Positions 38,981 to 48,545 of a stretch of DNA of 64,000 bases are shown here, one piece after another. The DNA comes from Dehalococcoidia bacterium (lineage in GTDB: Bacteria > Chloroflexota > Dehalococcoidia > Lucifugimonadales > UBA3495). Both the position numbers and the translations under genes were made by a program. How positions within the stretch are numbered: the stretch's first letter is position 1; the number at the start of each line of letters is the position of its first letter. The stretch spans positions 17,258 to 81,257 of the forward strand of contig DUCU01000032.1 in the NCBI GenBank assembly GCA_012959605.1. The letters run 5' to 3'. Under the pieces are notes generated by a model. The model saw only the letters and a list, made by a program, of their open reading frames with translations, made no database searches and was not told the DNA's origin.

Positions 38981-39781
38981 ATGGCCACAGACGACAATTG
39001 GACCCTGCTTCAGCGCCGAGACAAGGTCTTGGAACAATTGGAAGAATCGCATCGTATTCTTCACGAATCCCTAGAAGGAATCGATCCGGAGGAAGCGTTT
39101 TTGGGCTCCCGATGGTCGGTCTGGGAGGTGCTGAACCACCTGGACACCGAGAACTATGTTGATGCTTTGGAGAAGATTTCTTCGGGCGCGATGGACATGC
39201 TGCCGCCATTTGGCAGCCGCAAGGAAAAACTCAAAGAGGACATCGCCCACCTGGATGAGAATTTTCAGCGGTTTAAGGCGTTGGTCGCCGGGCTAACGGA
39301 AGAACGCATGGTCCAACCGGTTGTGCCGCCGAATCCGGAAAACAATTATCCTGGACTAACATTGCTAGAGCTGATGGAGAGGTCATCAGGCCACGAAGGC
39401 TCCCACGCTCGGCAGATCGTGGAGACTCGCAAGTATGTGACCGCTTTCGGCGCCAAAGAACGGACCGTAACATTTATTGCCCTCGACCCGCAAAACCCAG
39501 ATAATTTGGGAGTTTCCACCGTTGGGTTGCTGAAATATGCCGACAATGTGGCCGGCGCTCCTGAAGCCCTGGACGCAATCAGAAATTTTGCCACCGGAGC
39601 AGAGTTAACCCTGGACGGCAAAAACACGGTGGAAATCATTGCACGCCTGGGCAGGGACACCCGCGCCGGGCTCTGGAACGTGGTATGCACTATTGGCAGC
39701 CCTTCTGAATCTCACCTGGAACTCTTGCAGGTTGCCGAGAAGTACTGCGACAAAGTGGTCATCATGCAGGCAAGCCAGTAG
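38981..39781 (+). CDS. DinB-like N-terminal domain fused to an uncharacterised C-terminal domain
   Basis: WTLLQRRDKVLEQLEESHRIL..SRWSVWEVLNHLD..GHEGSHARQI resembles the DinB/YfiT helical fold; residues ~150-298 not recognised; start 38981 with upstream ggagaaa (38930 is an alternative). Confidence 0.65.
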   Translation: MATDDNWTLLQRRDKVLEQLEESHRILHESLEGIDPEEAFLGSRWSVWEVLNHLDTENYVDALEKISSGAMDMLPPFGSRKEKLKEDIAHLDENFQRFKALVAGLTEERMVQPVVPPNPENNYPGLTLLELMERSSGHEGSHARQIVETRKYVTAFGAKERTVTFIALDPQNPDNLGVSTVGLLKYADNVAGAPEALDAIRNFATGAELTLDGKNTVEIIARLGRDTRAGLWNVVCTIGSPSESHLELLQVAEKYCDKVVIMQASQ

Positions 39782-39918
39782 CGATTGACGCCGGACCGTT
39801 TGCCCCGGCAAACCAGGTTTGCTACACTGTCGCCGTACTTTCGGCCCGTCTCTGATTTAGCCTGGTTTTGAGCCTGGCAAGGTGGGCAGAATACAATCTA
39901 CGTCAGATAGGAGCCACC

Positions 39919-40539
39919 ATGATTTACGAAGTGCGTACCTACGTCCTAAAACCCGGCAGCGTCGCCACTTTTGAAGAGAACTTTGCCGCCGCGTTGCCGC
40001 ACCGCGAGAAATATTCCAAATTGGGAGCCTTCTGGCACACCGAGATTGGCCCGTTGAACCAGGTAATCCACGTGTGGCCTTACGAGAGCATGGAAGAGCG
40101 GAACAGCATCCGCGAGGAGGCTGGCAAAGACCCCAGCTGGCCGCCGAAAAATGACCCCGACATGTACGTGAGCATGAACTCAGAGATTTTCAACCCGGCC
40201 CCGTTCATGCGACCGCTGGGCGGCAATCAGGCCCTGGGTTCCATCTACGAGATGCGCTCTTACACCTACAAAGTTGGCAGCATCAACAAGGTCATCGACA
40301 TTTGGGCCGACGCTGTGCCCGCCCGCGAAGAGTTCTCCCCCTTGGCCGCCGCCATGTATACCGATGTGGGCGGACTGAACAAGTGGGTCCACATCTGGGC
40401 CTACGAAGACCTTGATCAGCGCAAGAATGTCCGCGCCGAAGCCATCAAGACCCCAACCTGGCCGCCGCCCACTCGGGAGTTCTTGGTCAGCCAAGAGAAC
40501 AAGATCATGGTCCCGTCGTCCTTCTCACCAATGCACTAG
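39919..40539 (+). CDS. NIPSNAP family protein, duplicated domain
   Basis: MIYEVRTYVLKPGSVATFEENF and YEMRSYTYKVGSINKVIDIW; RBS tagga. Confidence 0.9.
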   Translation: MIYEVRTYVLKPGSVATFEENFAAALPHREKYSKLGAFWHTEIGPLNQVIHVWPYESMEERNSIREEAGKDPSWPPKNDPDMYVSMNSEIFNPAPFMRPLGGNQALGSIYEMRSYTYKVGSINKVIDIWADAVPAREEFSPLAAAMYTDVGGLNKWVHIWAYEDLDQRKNVRAEAIKTPTWPPPTREFLVSQENKIMVPSSFSPMH

Positions 40540-40611
40540 GCCGGCGGCGAGCCGCGTTTTGTTCGGGCAAGTGATCTAACAATTCGTGATTGGTCTTCCA
40601 AAGAGTGCAAC

Positions 40612-40651
40612 AGGAGGCTCTGCCGATATACCGTGGCAGAGCCTCCTTTCT
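40612..40651 (+). terminator. rho-independent terminator
   Basis: aggaggctctgcc-gatataccgt-ggcagagcctcctttctctt. Confidence 0.8.
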
Positions 40652-40670
40652 CTTCCTGAGAAAGATTCCC

Positions 40671-40806
40671 GTAGGGGCGGGTTTGTAACCCGCAATGCTT
40701 GGGTAGGCCATTTCCAGATGATCCAAGCAGCTCGCTCGTTGGCTTTGGTTTATCTTGCTGAAAATGACTTGTCGAGACTGAGGGCGGGTTACAAACCCGC
40801 CCCTAC
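40671..40806. repeat. MITE-like element with 23-bp perfect terminal inverted repeats
   Basis: gtaggggcgggtttgtaacccgc (40671-40693) is the exact reverse complement of gcgggttacaaacccgcccctac (40784-40806). Confidence 0.8.
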
Positions 40807-40854
40807 GCCTGCATCATCACTTTGAGATATTGAAATAGCAGCACAAGAATCTTC

Positions 40855-41586
40855 ATGACAAATTTTGATGAACAATTGGAAGAACTGGTCACGGCCAACC
40901 GCATATTGGCGCGGGAGGGAGTGGTAGACGCCTTTGGCCACGTGAGCATCAGACATCCGGAGCACCCGGACCGATACATCTTGTCCCAATCCCGCGCGCC
41001 AGACTTGGTGAATGTTTCTGATCTTATGGAGTACACCCTGGAGGGCGACCCCCTAGACCAACAGGGCCGCACAATGTACTCGGAACGTCCGATTCACGGA
41101 GGCATTTACGAGGCCCGTGACGACGTTCTGGCCATTGTCCACAATCACTCGGCAACGGTGGTTCCATTCACCGTTACAGACACGCCGCTGCGGCCAATGT
41201 TTCACCTGGGTGCCCTCATTGGGCCAGAACTGCCGGTTTGGGACATTCGCGATAATTTCCAGGACACCAGCATGCTGGTCGCCACCATGGACCAAGGTCG
41301 AGACCTGGCCCGCTGCCTGGGAGACTGCCGTGTTGCCCTCATGCGGGGTCACGGCTGTGTAATTACAGGCAAGTCCATCCGCGAGGTAGTGATGGCTTCA
41401 ATCTATCTGCAGGTCAATGCCGGGCTGCTGCTTGAGTCGTTGCGACTGGGCGATGTTAAATACATGACGCCAGGCGAGATTGAACTTATGTCGGAAGGCC
41501 AGATGCGCCCCACCGCCCAAGAACGGGCCTGGGAATACTGGGCCAACCGCGCCGGACGAAGAAAAGACGGGGATAAAAACGCCTGA
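40855..41586 (+). CDS. class II aldolase/adducin family protein
   Basis: NRILAREGVVDAFGHVSIRHPEHPDRYILSQSRAPDLV; HNHSATVVPF; RGHGCVITGKSIREVVMASIYLQ. Confidence 0.93.
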   Translation: MTNFDEQLEELVTANRILAREGVVDAFGHVSIRHPEHPDRYILSQSRAPDLVNVSDLMEYTLEGDPLDQQGRTMYSERPIHGGIYEARDDVLAIVHNHSATVVPFTVTDTPLRPMFHLGALIGPELPVWDIRDNFQDTSMLVATMDQGRDLARCLGDCRVALMRGHGCVITGKSIREVVMASIYLQVNAGLLLESLRLGDVKYMTPGEIELMSEGQMRPTAQERAWEYWANRAGRRKDGDKNA

Positions 41587-41598
41587 GGGAAACGATTA

Positions 41599-42000
41599 AT
41601 GGTACCTGAGCCCGAACCAGAGATAGTAGAAGAACTGAAAGCCGCCAACCAGCGGTTTTATGACGCGTTCTCCGACCTGGATATATCTGTCATGGACCGG
41701 GTTTGGGAGGACTCCACGCGGGTGGTCTGTGTCCATCCTGGATGGACTCCTCTGATCGGATGGGAAGCTGTGCGCATGAGCTGGGACCGTATCTTTCAGA
41801 ATTCTAACCTCATGCAATTCCAAGTCCGTTATCTGAACATACTCGTCGAGGGCGATTTCGGCAGCGTCACCTGTGTTGAAGTCATCACCAGCGTGGTCGC
41901 GGGAACAGCGTCCAATTTCAGCACCTTTGCGACCAACGTTTTCGTCCGCCGTGATGACGGCTGGCGCATGGTCGCCCACCACGCTACTCAGTCAGCCTAA
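41599..42000 (+). CDS. SnoaL/NTF2-like fold protein
   Basis: AANQRFYDAFSDLDISVMDRVWEDSTRVVCVHPGW...WRMVAHHATQSA. Confidence 0.88.
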   Translation: MVPEPEPEIVEELKAANQRFYDAFSDLDISVMDRVWEDSTRVVCVHPGWTPLIGWEAVRMSWDRIFQNSNLMQFQVRYLNILVEGDFGSVTCVEVITSVVAGTASNFSTFATNVFVRRDDGWRMVAHHATQSA

Positions 42001-42191
42001 ACCAACCGTACAATGCCCCGGGAATTAGTCCCCTCTCGCCGCAACCCGCACCGGCTTAACTGCCCGGGGTTTTCCCCAACTGTTAAGATAGGCAGTGCTA
42101 CCCCTCTCCCAATCATGAGCAGATTGTGCCCAGCCGCACAGGGCAGTTAAAAGGGCTGAAAGCGCCACAGAATTTAAAAAGGACACCCATC

Positions 42192-43442
42192 ATGGCTCCA
42201 GATCCACTGTCATTGACAAAGACGGAACGAAACCTTTGGTCAGCCATTGTCGCTGAGGCTTTGGCCCACTTGAAATATAACGCCTACGCCCACCGAGCCC
42301 TGGAAGAGGGTCACCCGGAAGTGGCCCAAGTCTTCCAAGAAGTGGCCGGCGCCGAGACCATCCACGGCATGAACCACCTGCGGGTTTCGGGCGCTCTGCA
42401 CACCACCCAGGTCAACCTCCGCACGGTGACCGAAGGCGAATCCAAAGAATACAGCACCATGTATCCCAAGATGATCCAGGATGCATTGGACGAGGGCCGC
42501 CAGGACGCCGCAGATTCATTTGCCTTGGCCATGGACCGTGAACGCCATCACCTGGAAGTGTTCACCAATGCCTTGAATTTGCTGGACGCCAAGACGGAGG
42601 CCATTGCTGCTGCAGGCCTAGAACCGGTAGTGGCATCATCGTCCAACCCGGTATCCGCCACTGGATCGGCTCCTGGCAGCGCGCTCACCATCGACGACGA
42701 TGGCATAACCATGGGGGATTACGTAAGCGCGGCCACAGAGATCGACCGAGAACGCTGGCGCGTGGCCCGGCTGGGAAGATTGCGTGAGGTGGTCTTTGGC
42801 GCCCAGGACGGTCTGTTGAGCACAGTGGCATTGGTCACCGGAGTTGCCGTTGCTGTAGAAAACCAGACCACTGTGTTGGTCGCCGGCTTGGCTGCAGCGC
42901 TGCCAGGCATGCTTTCAATGGCCACTGGAGCGTTTTTAGGCTCCCGCGCAGAGCAGGATGTGCAGAGGGCAGAGATTGCCCGTGAGGCCTTAGAGCTTGA
43001 GGAAAACCCGGCTGAGGAGTTGGCCGAGCTTGTGGTGCTCTACCAGCGAGAGGGTAAGACCTATCAGGAAGCGAGGCACCTGGCCGATGAGATATCCCAG
43101 GATAAAGACCTGTGGCTGCGTACACTGGTAGAGAAAGAACTGGGAATCAGCCCCGACGATACCACCAACCCCATGAAAGACGCCCTCACCATGGGAATCG
43201 CTTTCATATTGGCAGCCATCATCCCTATCCTGCCCCATTTCTTCATGGAGGGCGGAGCGGCCATCAGCGTGTCCATCGCAGCCGCGCTCACAGGCTTATT
43301 CATCTTGGGCGTGGGCAAAGGCCGGTTGGTGCAGCGTTCACCGCTGCTGCAAGGACTGGAGATACTGGCCATTGGGGCGATATCTGCCGGGGTCGGCTTC
43401 GGCCTGGGCGACCTGATCCCCAGGATTATCGACCTTTCCTAA
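42192..43442 (+). CDS. ferritin-like domain fused to VIT1/CCC1 transporter (MbfA-like)
   Basis: N-terminal ERNLWSAIVAEALAHLKYNAYA..AGAETIHGMNHLR ferritin-like helices; C-terminal LREVVFGAQDGLLSTVALVTGVA and GAFLGSRAEQDV VIT1 signature. Confidence 0.9.
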   Translation: MAPDPLSLTKTERNLWSAIVAEALAHLKYNAYAHRALEEGHPEVAQVFQEVAGAETIHGMNHLRVSGALHTTQVNLRTVTEGESKEYSTMYPKMIQDALDEGRQDAADSFALAMDRERHHLEVFTNALNLLDAKTEAIAAAGLEPVVASSSNPVSATGSAPGSALTIDDDGITMGDYVSAATEIDRERWRVARLGRLREVVFGAQDGLLSTVALVTGVAVAVENQTTVLVAGLAAALPGMLSMATGAFLGSRAEQDVQRAEIAREALELEENPAEELAELVVLYQREGKTYQEARHLADEISQDKDLWLRTLVEKELGISPDDTTNPMKDALTMGIAFILAAIIPILPHFFMEGGAAISVSIAAALTGLFILGVGKGRLVQRSPLLQGLEILAIGAISAGVGFGLGDLIPRIIDLS

Positions 43443-43446
43443 AAAC

Positions 43447-44358
43447 TTAGCCATTCACCTTGGAGAGCAATCCTCGAGCGGCGGTGATGAAATCGACTGG
43501 GTTGTCGCCCTGGACCAAATGGCCGGCGTTTGAAATGGTCTCGGTGGTGCAATCGACCATTACCTCACCCATCTTTGCCAGAGTTTCCTCGGCAAAGATG
43601 TCGCTGCGGTCGCCCCTAAGTACCAACGACGGACAATCCACCGCCTGCACACATTCCCACAGCTTTTCCACGGGCCAATTGGGGTCGGATCCCATGCGAC
43701 TCCGGTTCTTGGTCGCCGGGTCCCATTTCCAAGACCATTTGCCGTCTGAAGTCTGGCGGATGCTGTATTTGAGCGCCCCAAGAACCTGCTCTTCCGTGCG
43801 GCCGGTATATTCTTTGATGCGGTCAGCAAATTCTTGGAAGCTGTCCAAATCGTTGGGCAGTTCACGGAAATTTCGAATCCGGTCTTGGCCTTGGCGTTGG
43901 GTTTCGGGTCCGGTGTCCACAATAGTCAGAGACCGCAGTGTCTTGGGGTGTCTGGACGCCCAGATGAAGCTGTTGCGACCGCCCATAGAATGGCCCATCA
44001 GGTTAAAGTCGTCCAATCCAATGGCCTCGATTACGCCGTCCATATCAGCCTGCATAGAGTCCAAGGAGTAAATGCCGTCCTCGGCCCAGTCTGTATCGCC
44101 GTGGCCGCGTTGGTCCACCGCAATCACATGGTAGTCGGGTGACAGGTTCAGGCTGATAAAGTCCCAACTGTGGGCCTGCTGGGAAACGCCGTGGAACATC
44201 ACCAAGGTGGGCTTGGAAGAATCACCCCACTCCAGGTAGTGAAAATTCAGTCCGTTGGCCTTGACCGTCCGGTCTACAGGCTCGTTCTCCTCAGTAAAGG
44301 GGACACCCATATTTCTTGCTGCTTGGTATAAGGAAAGCCCCAGTGAGTGGGAAGCCAT
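43447..44358 (-). CDS. alpha/beta fold hydrolase
   Basis: ATG at 44358 with RBS GGAGGAAAAAAC; VMFHGVSQQAHSWDF, GHSMGGRNSF, HLVQGDNP. Confidence 0.95.
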   Translation of the reverse strand: MASHSLGLSLYQAARNMGVPFTEENEPVDRTVKANGLNFHYLEWGDSSKPTLVMFHGVSQQAHSWDFISLNLSPDYHVIAVDQRGHGDTDWAEDGIYSLDSMQADMDGVIEAIGLDDFNLMGHSMGGRNSFIWASRHPKTLRSLTIVDTGPETQRQGQDRIRNFRELPNDLDSFQEFADRIKEYTGRTEEQVLGALKYSIRQTSDGKWSWKWDPATKNRSRMGSDPNWPVEKLWECVQAVDCPSLVLRGDRSDIFAEETLAKMGEVMVDCTTETISNAGHLVQGDNPVDFITAARGLLSKVNG

Positions 44359-44520
44359 GTTTTTTCCTCCGGTCAAAGTCCAAAACTATGATAAACCGAG
44401 TGTCAAGATTTAAGGTCGCAAAGCGCCTAAAATGATACTCAAGAAGATGCGGCATTCACTTTCCAGGTGGCTAATGATATTATTAGACGGTTGCGATTCG
44501 TCACTTCTCGCATCAACCCT

Positions 44521-44606
44521 ATGTGCACTAATTCCCAAAGGTTAGCCGTAGCCCTTCTGGCCCATGCGCACTAATTCCTAAATATTGGCCGCAGCCCTTC
44601 TGGGAT
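44521..44606 (+). repeat. 43-bp imperfect tandem duplication in the rplY leader
   Basis: atgtgcactaattcccaaaggttagccgtagcccttctggccc / atgcgcactaattcctaaatattggccgcagcccttctgggat. Confidence 0.8.
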
Positions 44607-44640
44607 TCTGAAGTACAAATATACCGGAGACCATCGTCCC

Positions 44641-45285
44641 ATGACTACGAACTCAGTCCAGATTGAACTAAATCCCAGAGAACTAATGGGCAAAAAGGTA
44701 GCGCGCTTGCGCCGCGTCGGAATTGTCCCTGTCCATCTTTACGGACCCGGAATGGAGCCTCGGTCACTACAGTGCCAAGCCTCCACTCTAATCCGGACAC
44801 TGGCCACTGCCGGTGGTGCCACACCCATCCACATCACCATCCAGGGTGAGTCTGGCACGCATTTGGCCTTTGCCAGAGAGATTCAGTGGGACCCGATGCG
44901 CGACGACCTGTTGCACGTCGACCTGCTGGCCGCAGACATCAGCAGGCCGGTAACCGCCCAGGTTCCGATTATACTGACTGGCGAATCTGCCGGCGCACGC
45001 TTGGTCAATGGCACAGTGATGCAACAACTGCGCACTGTGGATGTCCAGGCATTGCCCCTGGAGATGCCAAACCAGATTGAAGTTGATCTAGCGATCATGG
45101 AAAACGCCGACTCGGTGATCCGTGCCAGTGACCTGGCGATTCCTAGTTCTGCCACACTCTTAACCGATGCCGAAGAGCTGGTGGTCAGGATTGAGCTTCC
45201 CAGAGTCGCAGAAGAATTCACCGCAGCCGAAGGCGGAGCCGAAGAGAGTGGAGACGCCCCTGCCGAAGAATCATCCGAGGAGTAG
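44641..45285 (+). CDS. rplY: 50S ribosomal protein L25/general stress protein Ctc
   Basis: 214 aa; RELMGKKVARLRRVGIVPVHLYGPG; acidic C-terminal tail. Confidence 0.92.
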   Translation: MTTNSVQIELNPRELMGKKVARLRRVGIVPVHLYGPGMEPRSLQCQASTLIRTLATAGGATPIHITIQGESGTHLAFAREIQWDPMRDDLLHVDLLAADISRPVTAQVPIILTGESAGARLVNGTVMQQLRTVDVQALPLEMPNQIEVDLAIMENADSVIRASDLAIPSSATLLTDAEELVVRIELPRVAEEFTAAEGGAEESGDAPAEESSEE

Positions 45286-45372
45286 ACTTCGGAACCAGTC
45301 GACTTTCAGCTTGATCCATAGTCCCGTCCGGGTAAACAAGTCAGTTCTCCAGGTCGGAATCGCTAAAGAAAT

Positions 45373-45426
45373 AAAAACGCCGGAGGAGCAAATCCCGCAT
45401 GCGGGGAGGCCTCCGGCGGTTGTTTT
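45373..45426 (+). terminator. rho-independent terminator (nested hairpin)
   Basis: cgccggagg...cctccggcg enclosing cccgcatgcggg, followed by gttgtttt. Confidence 0.65.
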
Positions 45427-45438
45427 GGAGATAGGAAA

Positions 45439-46209
45439 ATGTTCCTGACCTATGTTGGAGAATCCGGACTTACCGGCACAACGGTCAATGACCCATCCCA
45501 AGGACACCAGATCTACACGGGGCTTTTCATCCACGAGAGCCAGTCAATCTCGGTAAACGGCGAGTTCAACGCCCTGTGCCGCCGCCATTTTGGCGCGCCG
45601 CTGGGCGAAGAAGGCGCACCAAACGTCATCCGACCGGTAGACCTCTACCAAGGATTGGGCTATTTCTCCTCCTGGACTCCGGCCAAGAGAAACGAACTGA
45701 TGCAAGACTGCCTGGGTATCATGATTCGCCGCGAGACACCGGTAATCACCGCCTACATCAACAAACAAGAGTTCATCGACGCCAGAGCAGCCGGGAACGA
45801 TGATTACATCAACAGGTGGGATACTCCTACAGGCCCACTGGTGAATAAATTCTTCTTTGCAATTGGTATGTTCCTAGACGAGCTCAACATGTCCAGCCTA
45901 TCCGGCGACGACATCATGGACGGCACAGTACCCATCGCCAACCATGCCTTGGTCATGGCCCAAAACGGGGCCTCACTGGAAGCTAAGTTCATGGCCGAGT
46001 TCCTACGGTCTGATGAGGGCATCGACGCCACCGGGTTAATCGATGACATCTGCTTCGTGGAATCGGCACGCTCCGTTGGCAATCAGTTGTCCAATCTGGT
46101 CGCCTACTTCGTCCGACGTTGGCTCCAAAATCCGGAACGTCCCCATCCTTACTTCGACGGCCTCCGGGAAAACAAGGTGATTCAAGTCATTTACCCTGTC
46201 AACATCTAA
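45439..46209 (+). CDS. DUF3800-like protein
   Basis: N-terminal FLTYVGESGLTG and C-terminal CFVESARSVGNQLSNLVAYFVRRWL resemble the DUF3800 acidic motifs. Confidence 0.75.
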   Translation: MFLTYVGESGLTGTTVNDPSQGHQIYTGLFIHESQSISVNGEFNALCRRHFGAPLGEEGAPNVIRPVDLYQGLGYFSSWTPAKRNELMQDCLGIMIRRETPVITAYINKQEFIDARAAGNDDYINRWDTPTGPLVNKFFFAIGMFLDELNMSSLSGDDIMDGTVPIANHALVMAQNGASLEAKFMAEFLRSDEGIDATGLIDDICFVESARSVGNQLSNLVAYFVRRWLQNPERPHPYFDGLRENKVIQVIYPVNI

Positions 46210-46224
46210 AAACCGGTAGCCTGA

Positions 46225-46680
46225 TTACGGGACTCGCACCAACCGCCGCAGGAACGCGCTGAGCAGGTCCACGGCCACCACCAGAATCAGGTACCACAGG
46301 ATGATTAGCGCCACATCGGTGTACTGGAAGAAGCTAAGACTAAGCCTGAATTCTCTGCCTAGGCCACCCGCGCCGACGAATCCCACCACCACAGTGGTGC
46401 GAATCACCACCTCCCAGCGGTACAGCAGGTAGGTGAGGAACTGGGGCATGGCCTGGGGGATAATCCCATAGGCCAGCATCTGCAGATTGCCCGCCCCTGC
46501 GGAACGCAACGCTCGTGCCGGCCCCGGGTCCATGTTCTCCACTACCTCGGCCGAAAGCTTGCCCACGATGCCGTAATTGTGCAGCCCCAGGGCAATGGCT
46601 CCGGGCAGTATCCCCGGCGACAGAAAGAACACGATCACCATGGAAACCCAGTGGGACCGCCGGCCAGTCCAGGCCTCCTA
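46225..46680 (-). pseudogene. C-terminal remnant of a PhnE-like phosphonate ABC transporter permease
   Basis: SHWVSMVIVFFLSPGILPGAIALGLHNYGIVGKLSAEVVENMDPGPARALRSAGAG...FVGAGGLG; in-frame TAG near 46680; no N-terminal half or phnC/phnD partners. Confidence 0.75.
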
Positions 46681-47013
46681 GGCGTGGACTCAAGTAAACC
46701 CGGCGTTTGGATTCCTCATGGGAATTTGGTTTGTGGCTGTCACATCAAAAAGATTAATAGACTATATAAAGACAGTCAAATACAGTGGAGTCTATATTGC
46801 CCTTATCAGAGACCAAAACGGGCGTGCTTGGCCGGGCGATTCCTTTACAACAATTTGGCACGGCATTACAATCGCTAGTCAGAGAAAACGACGTATTTCA
46901 CTGCTTTCTCTAACTATTTCACCCGATTAAACCTACAGATTAAATCAACTGGTTTAACCTGCAACCCATTTCAAACAGCCCGCCACCAAGCCGGCCGGGA
47001 CCTACAGGATTTG

Positions 47014-48543
47014 ATGCCAGACCCAGAAGACATTCTAATGGCCAATCGGGCCACCAAGCTCGAACGTATCCGCGGCAACGGCATCGACCCGTATCCTGCC
47101 CGTTTCCACCGCTCCTACGACACCGCCACCGCCACCACACTCTTCGAAGAACTGGAGAACGCTGAGCCAGCCGACGAGAAGCTTCAGAATGTCACCCTGG
47201 CCGGTCGTATCTCTTCCATGCGCACCATGGGCAAGGCGGCGTTCGTAGACCTGAGAGACGCTTCCGGAGTTATCCAGGTTCTCATGCGTCAGAACAATCT
47301 CAATGAGGGATTTGAGCTAATCAAGGACTTGGACTTGGGCGATCATTTGGGCGTGCGCGGCAATCTGATGCGCACCCGCACCGGCCAAGTCACCATCGAC
47401 GCACTGGAACTCACGGTCACCGCCAAAGGTATGCGCCCGCTGCCGGAGAAATGGCACGGCCTGAGGGACGTTGAAACACGATATCGGCAGCGCTACCTGG
47501 ACCTGATCGCCAACCAGGACGAGATCATGCCGATCTTTGTCCTGCGCAGCAACGTAATCAGCGGTATCCGCCGGTTCCTAGACGACCGGGGCTTCTTGGA
47601 AGTGGACACTCCCATTCTGGTCCCCGTGGCCGGCGGCGCCCACGCCCAACCTTTCATCACTCACCACAACGCCTTGGACCAGCAGCTTTACCTGCGCATC
47701 GCTACTGAACTCTATTTGAAGCGCCTAATCATCGGCGGCTTCGACAAGGTCTATGAGATTGGCCGGGTCTTCCGGAACGAGGGTATCGACCAGGACCACA
47801 ACCCAGAGTTCACCTTGCTAGAGAGCTATGAGGCCTACGCCGACTACAATGATGTGATGGACATGGTTGAGCAAATGGTCTCAACCATCTGTAAGGCAGT
47901 CAATGGCACCACCAAGGTGACCATCGGCGATGAAGTCATCGACTTTGAGCCGCCGTGGGCGCGGGTCAGCCTGCGTGAGGAACTCGAAAAACGCAGCGGC
48001 ATCAAACTGGAAACCGTCAATGATGAAGAACTCCGCAAGAAAGCGTCAGAAATTGGAATCGACACCGTGGTGCTGGAGAGTCGCGGGCGGTTGATTGACA
48101 AGTTGCTGTCCACATTTGTGGAGCCAAACCTGATCCAACCAACCTTTGTCCTGGACTACCCGGAGGAGATGTCCCCGCTGGCCAAGGCCAAGCCAGACAC
48201 TCCCGGATACGTGGAACGGTTTGAAGCCTTTGCCTTTGGCATGGAGATCGCCAACTCCTACAGCGAGCTGAACGACCCGGCAGTGCAACGGGCGCGATTT
48301 GAAGACCAGGCCCGGATACAGCAACTATTCGAAAACGAAGACGTCGACCGACAAGACGATGACTTCCTCACAGCCATGGAATACGGCATGCCCCCCACCG
48401 GCGGCCTGGGCATCGGCATCGACCGGCTGGTGATGCTGCTCTCAGGACAACCATCGATCCGCGACGTGCTGCTGTTCCCCCAGATGCGGACACTGCGCAC
48501 CGATTCAACAGAAAAAGAGCCGGAAGAAGAAACAACGGAATAA
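47014..48543 (+). CDS. lysS: lysyl-tRNA synthetase (class II)
   Basis: RIRGNGIDPYPARF, GRISSMRTMGKAAFVDLRD, RYRQRYLDLI, GGAHAQPFITHHNALDQQLYLRIATELYLKRL, GLGIGIDRLVML. Confidence 0.97.
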   Translation: MPDPEDILMANRATKLERIRGNGIDPYPARFHRSYDTATATTLFEELENAEPADEKLQNVTLAGRISSMRTMGKAAFVDLRDASGVIQVLMRQNNLNEGFELIKDLDLGDHLGVRGNLMRTRTGQVTIDALELTVTAKGMRPLPEKWHGLRDVETRYRQRYLDLIANQDEIMPIFVLRSNVISGIRRFLDDRGFLEVDTPILVPVAGGAHAQPFITHHNALDQQLYLRIATELYLKRLIIGGFDKVYEIGRVFRNEGIDQDHNPEFTLLESYEAYADYNDVMDMVEQMVSTICKAVNGTTKVTIGDEVIDFEPPWARVSLREELEKRSGIKLETVNDEELRKKASEIGIDTVVLESRGRLIDKLLSTFVEPNLIQPTFVLDYPEEMSPLAKAKPDTPGYVERFEAFAFGMEIANSYSELNDPAVQRARFEDQARIQQLFENEDVDRQDDDFLTAMEYGMPPTGGLGIGIDRLVMLLSGQPSIRDVLLFPQMRTLRTDSTEKEPEEETTE

Positions 48544-48545
48544 CA

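Noticed and set aside
40505-40825. ORFs containing GYKPAPT
   Set aside because: Produced by the gtaggggcgggtttgtaacccgc inverted repeat and terminator, not real genes.
46718-46930. 70-aa plus-strand ORF before lysS
   Set aside because: No recognisable domain, no clear RBS, AT-rich intergenic DNA.
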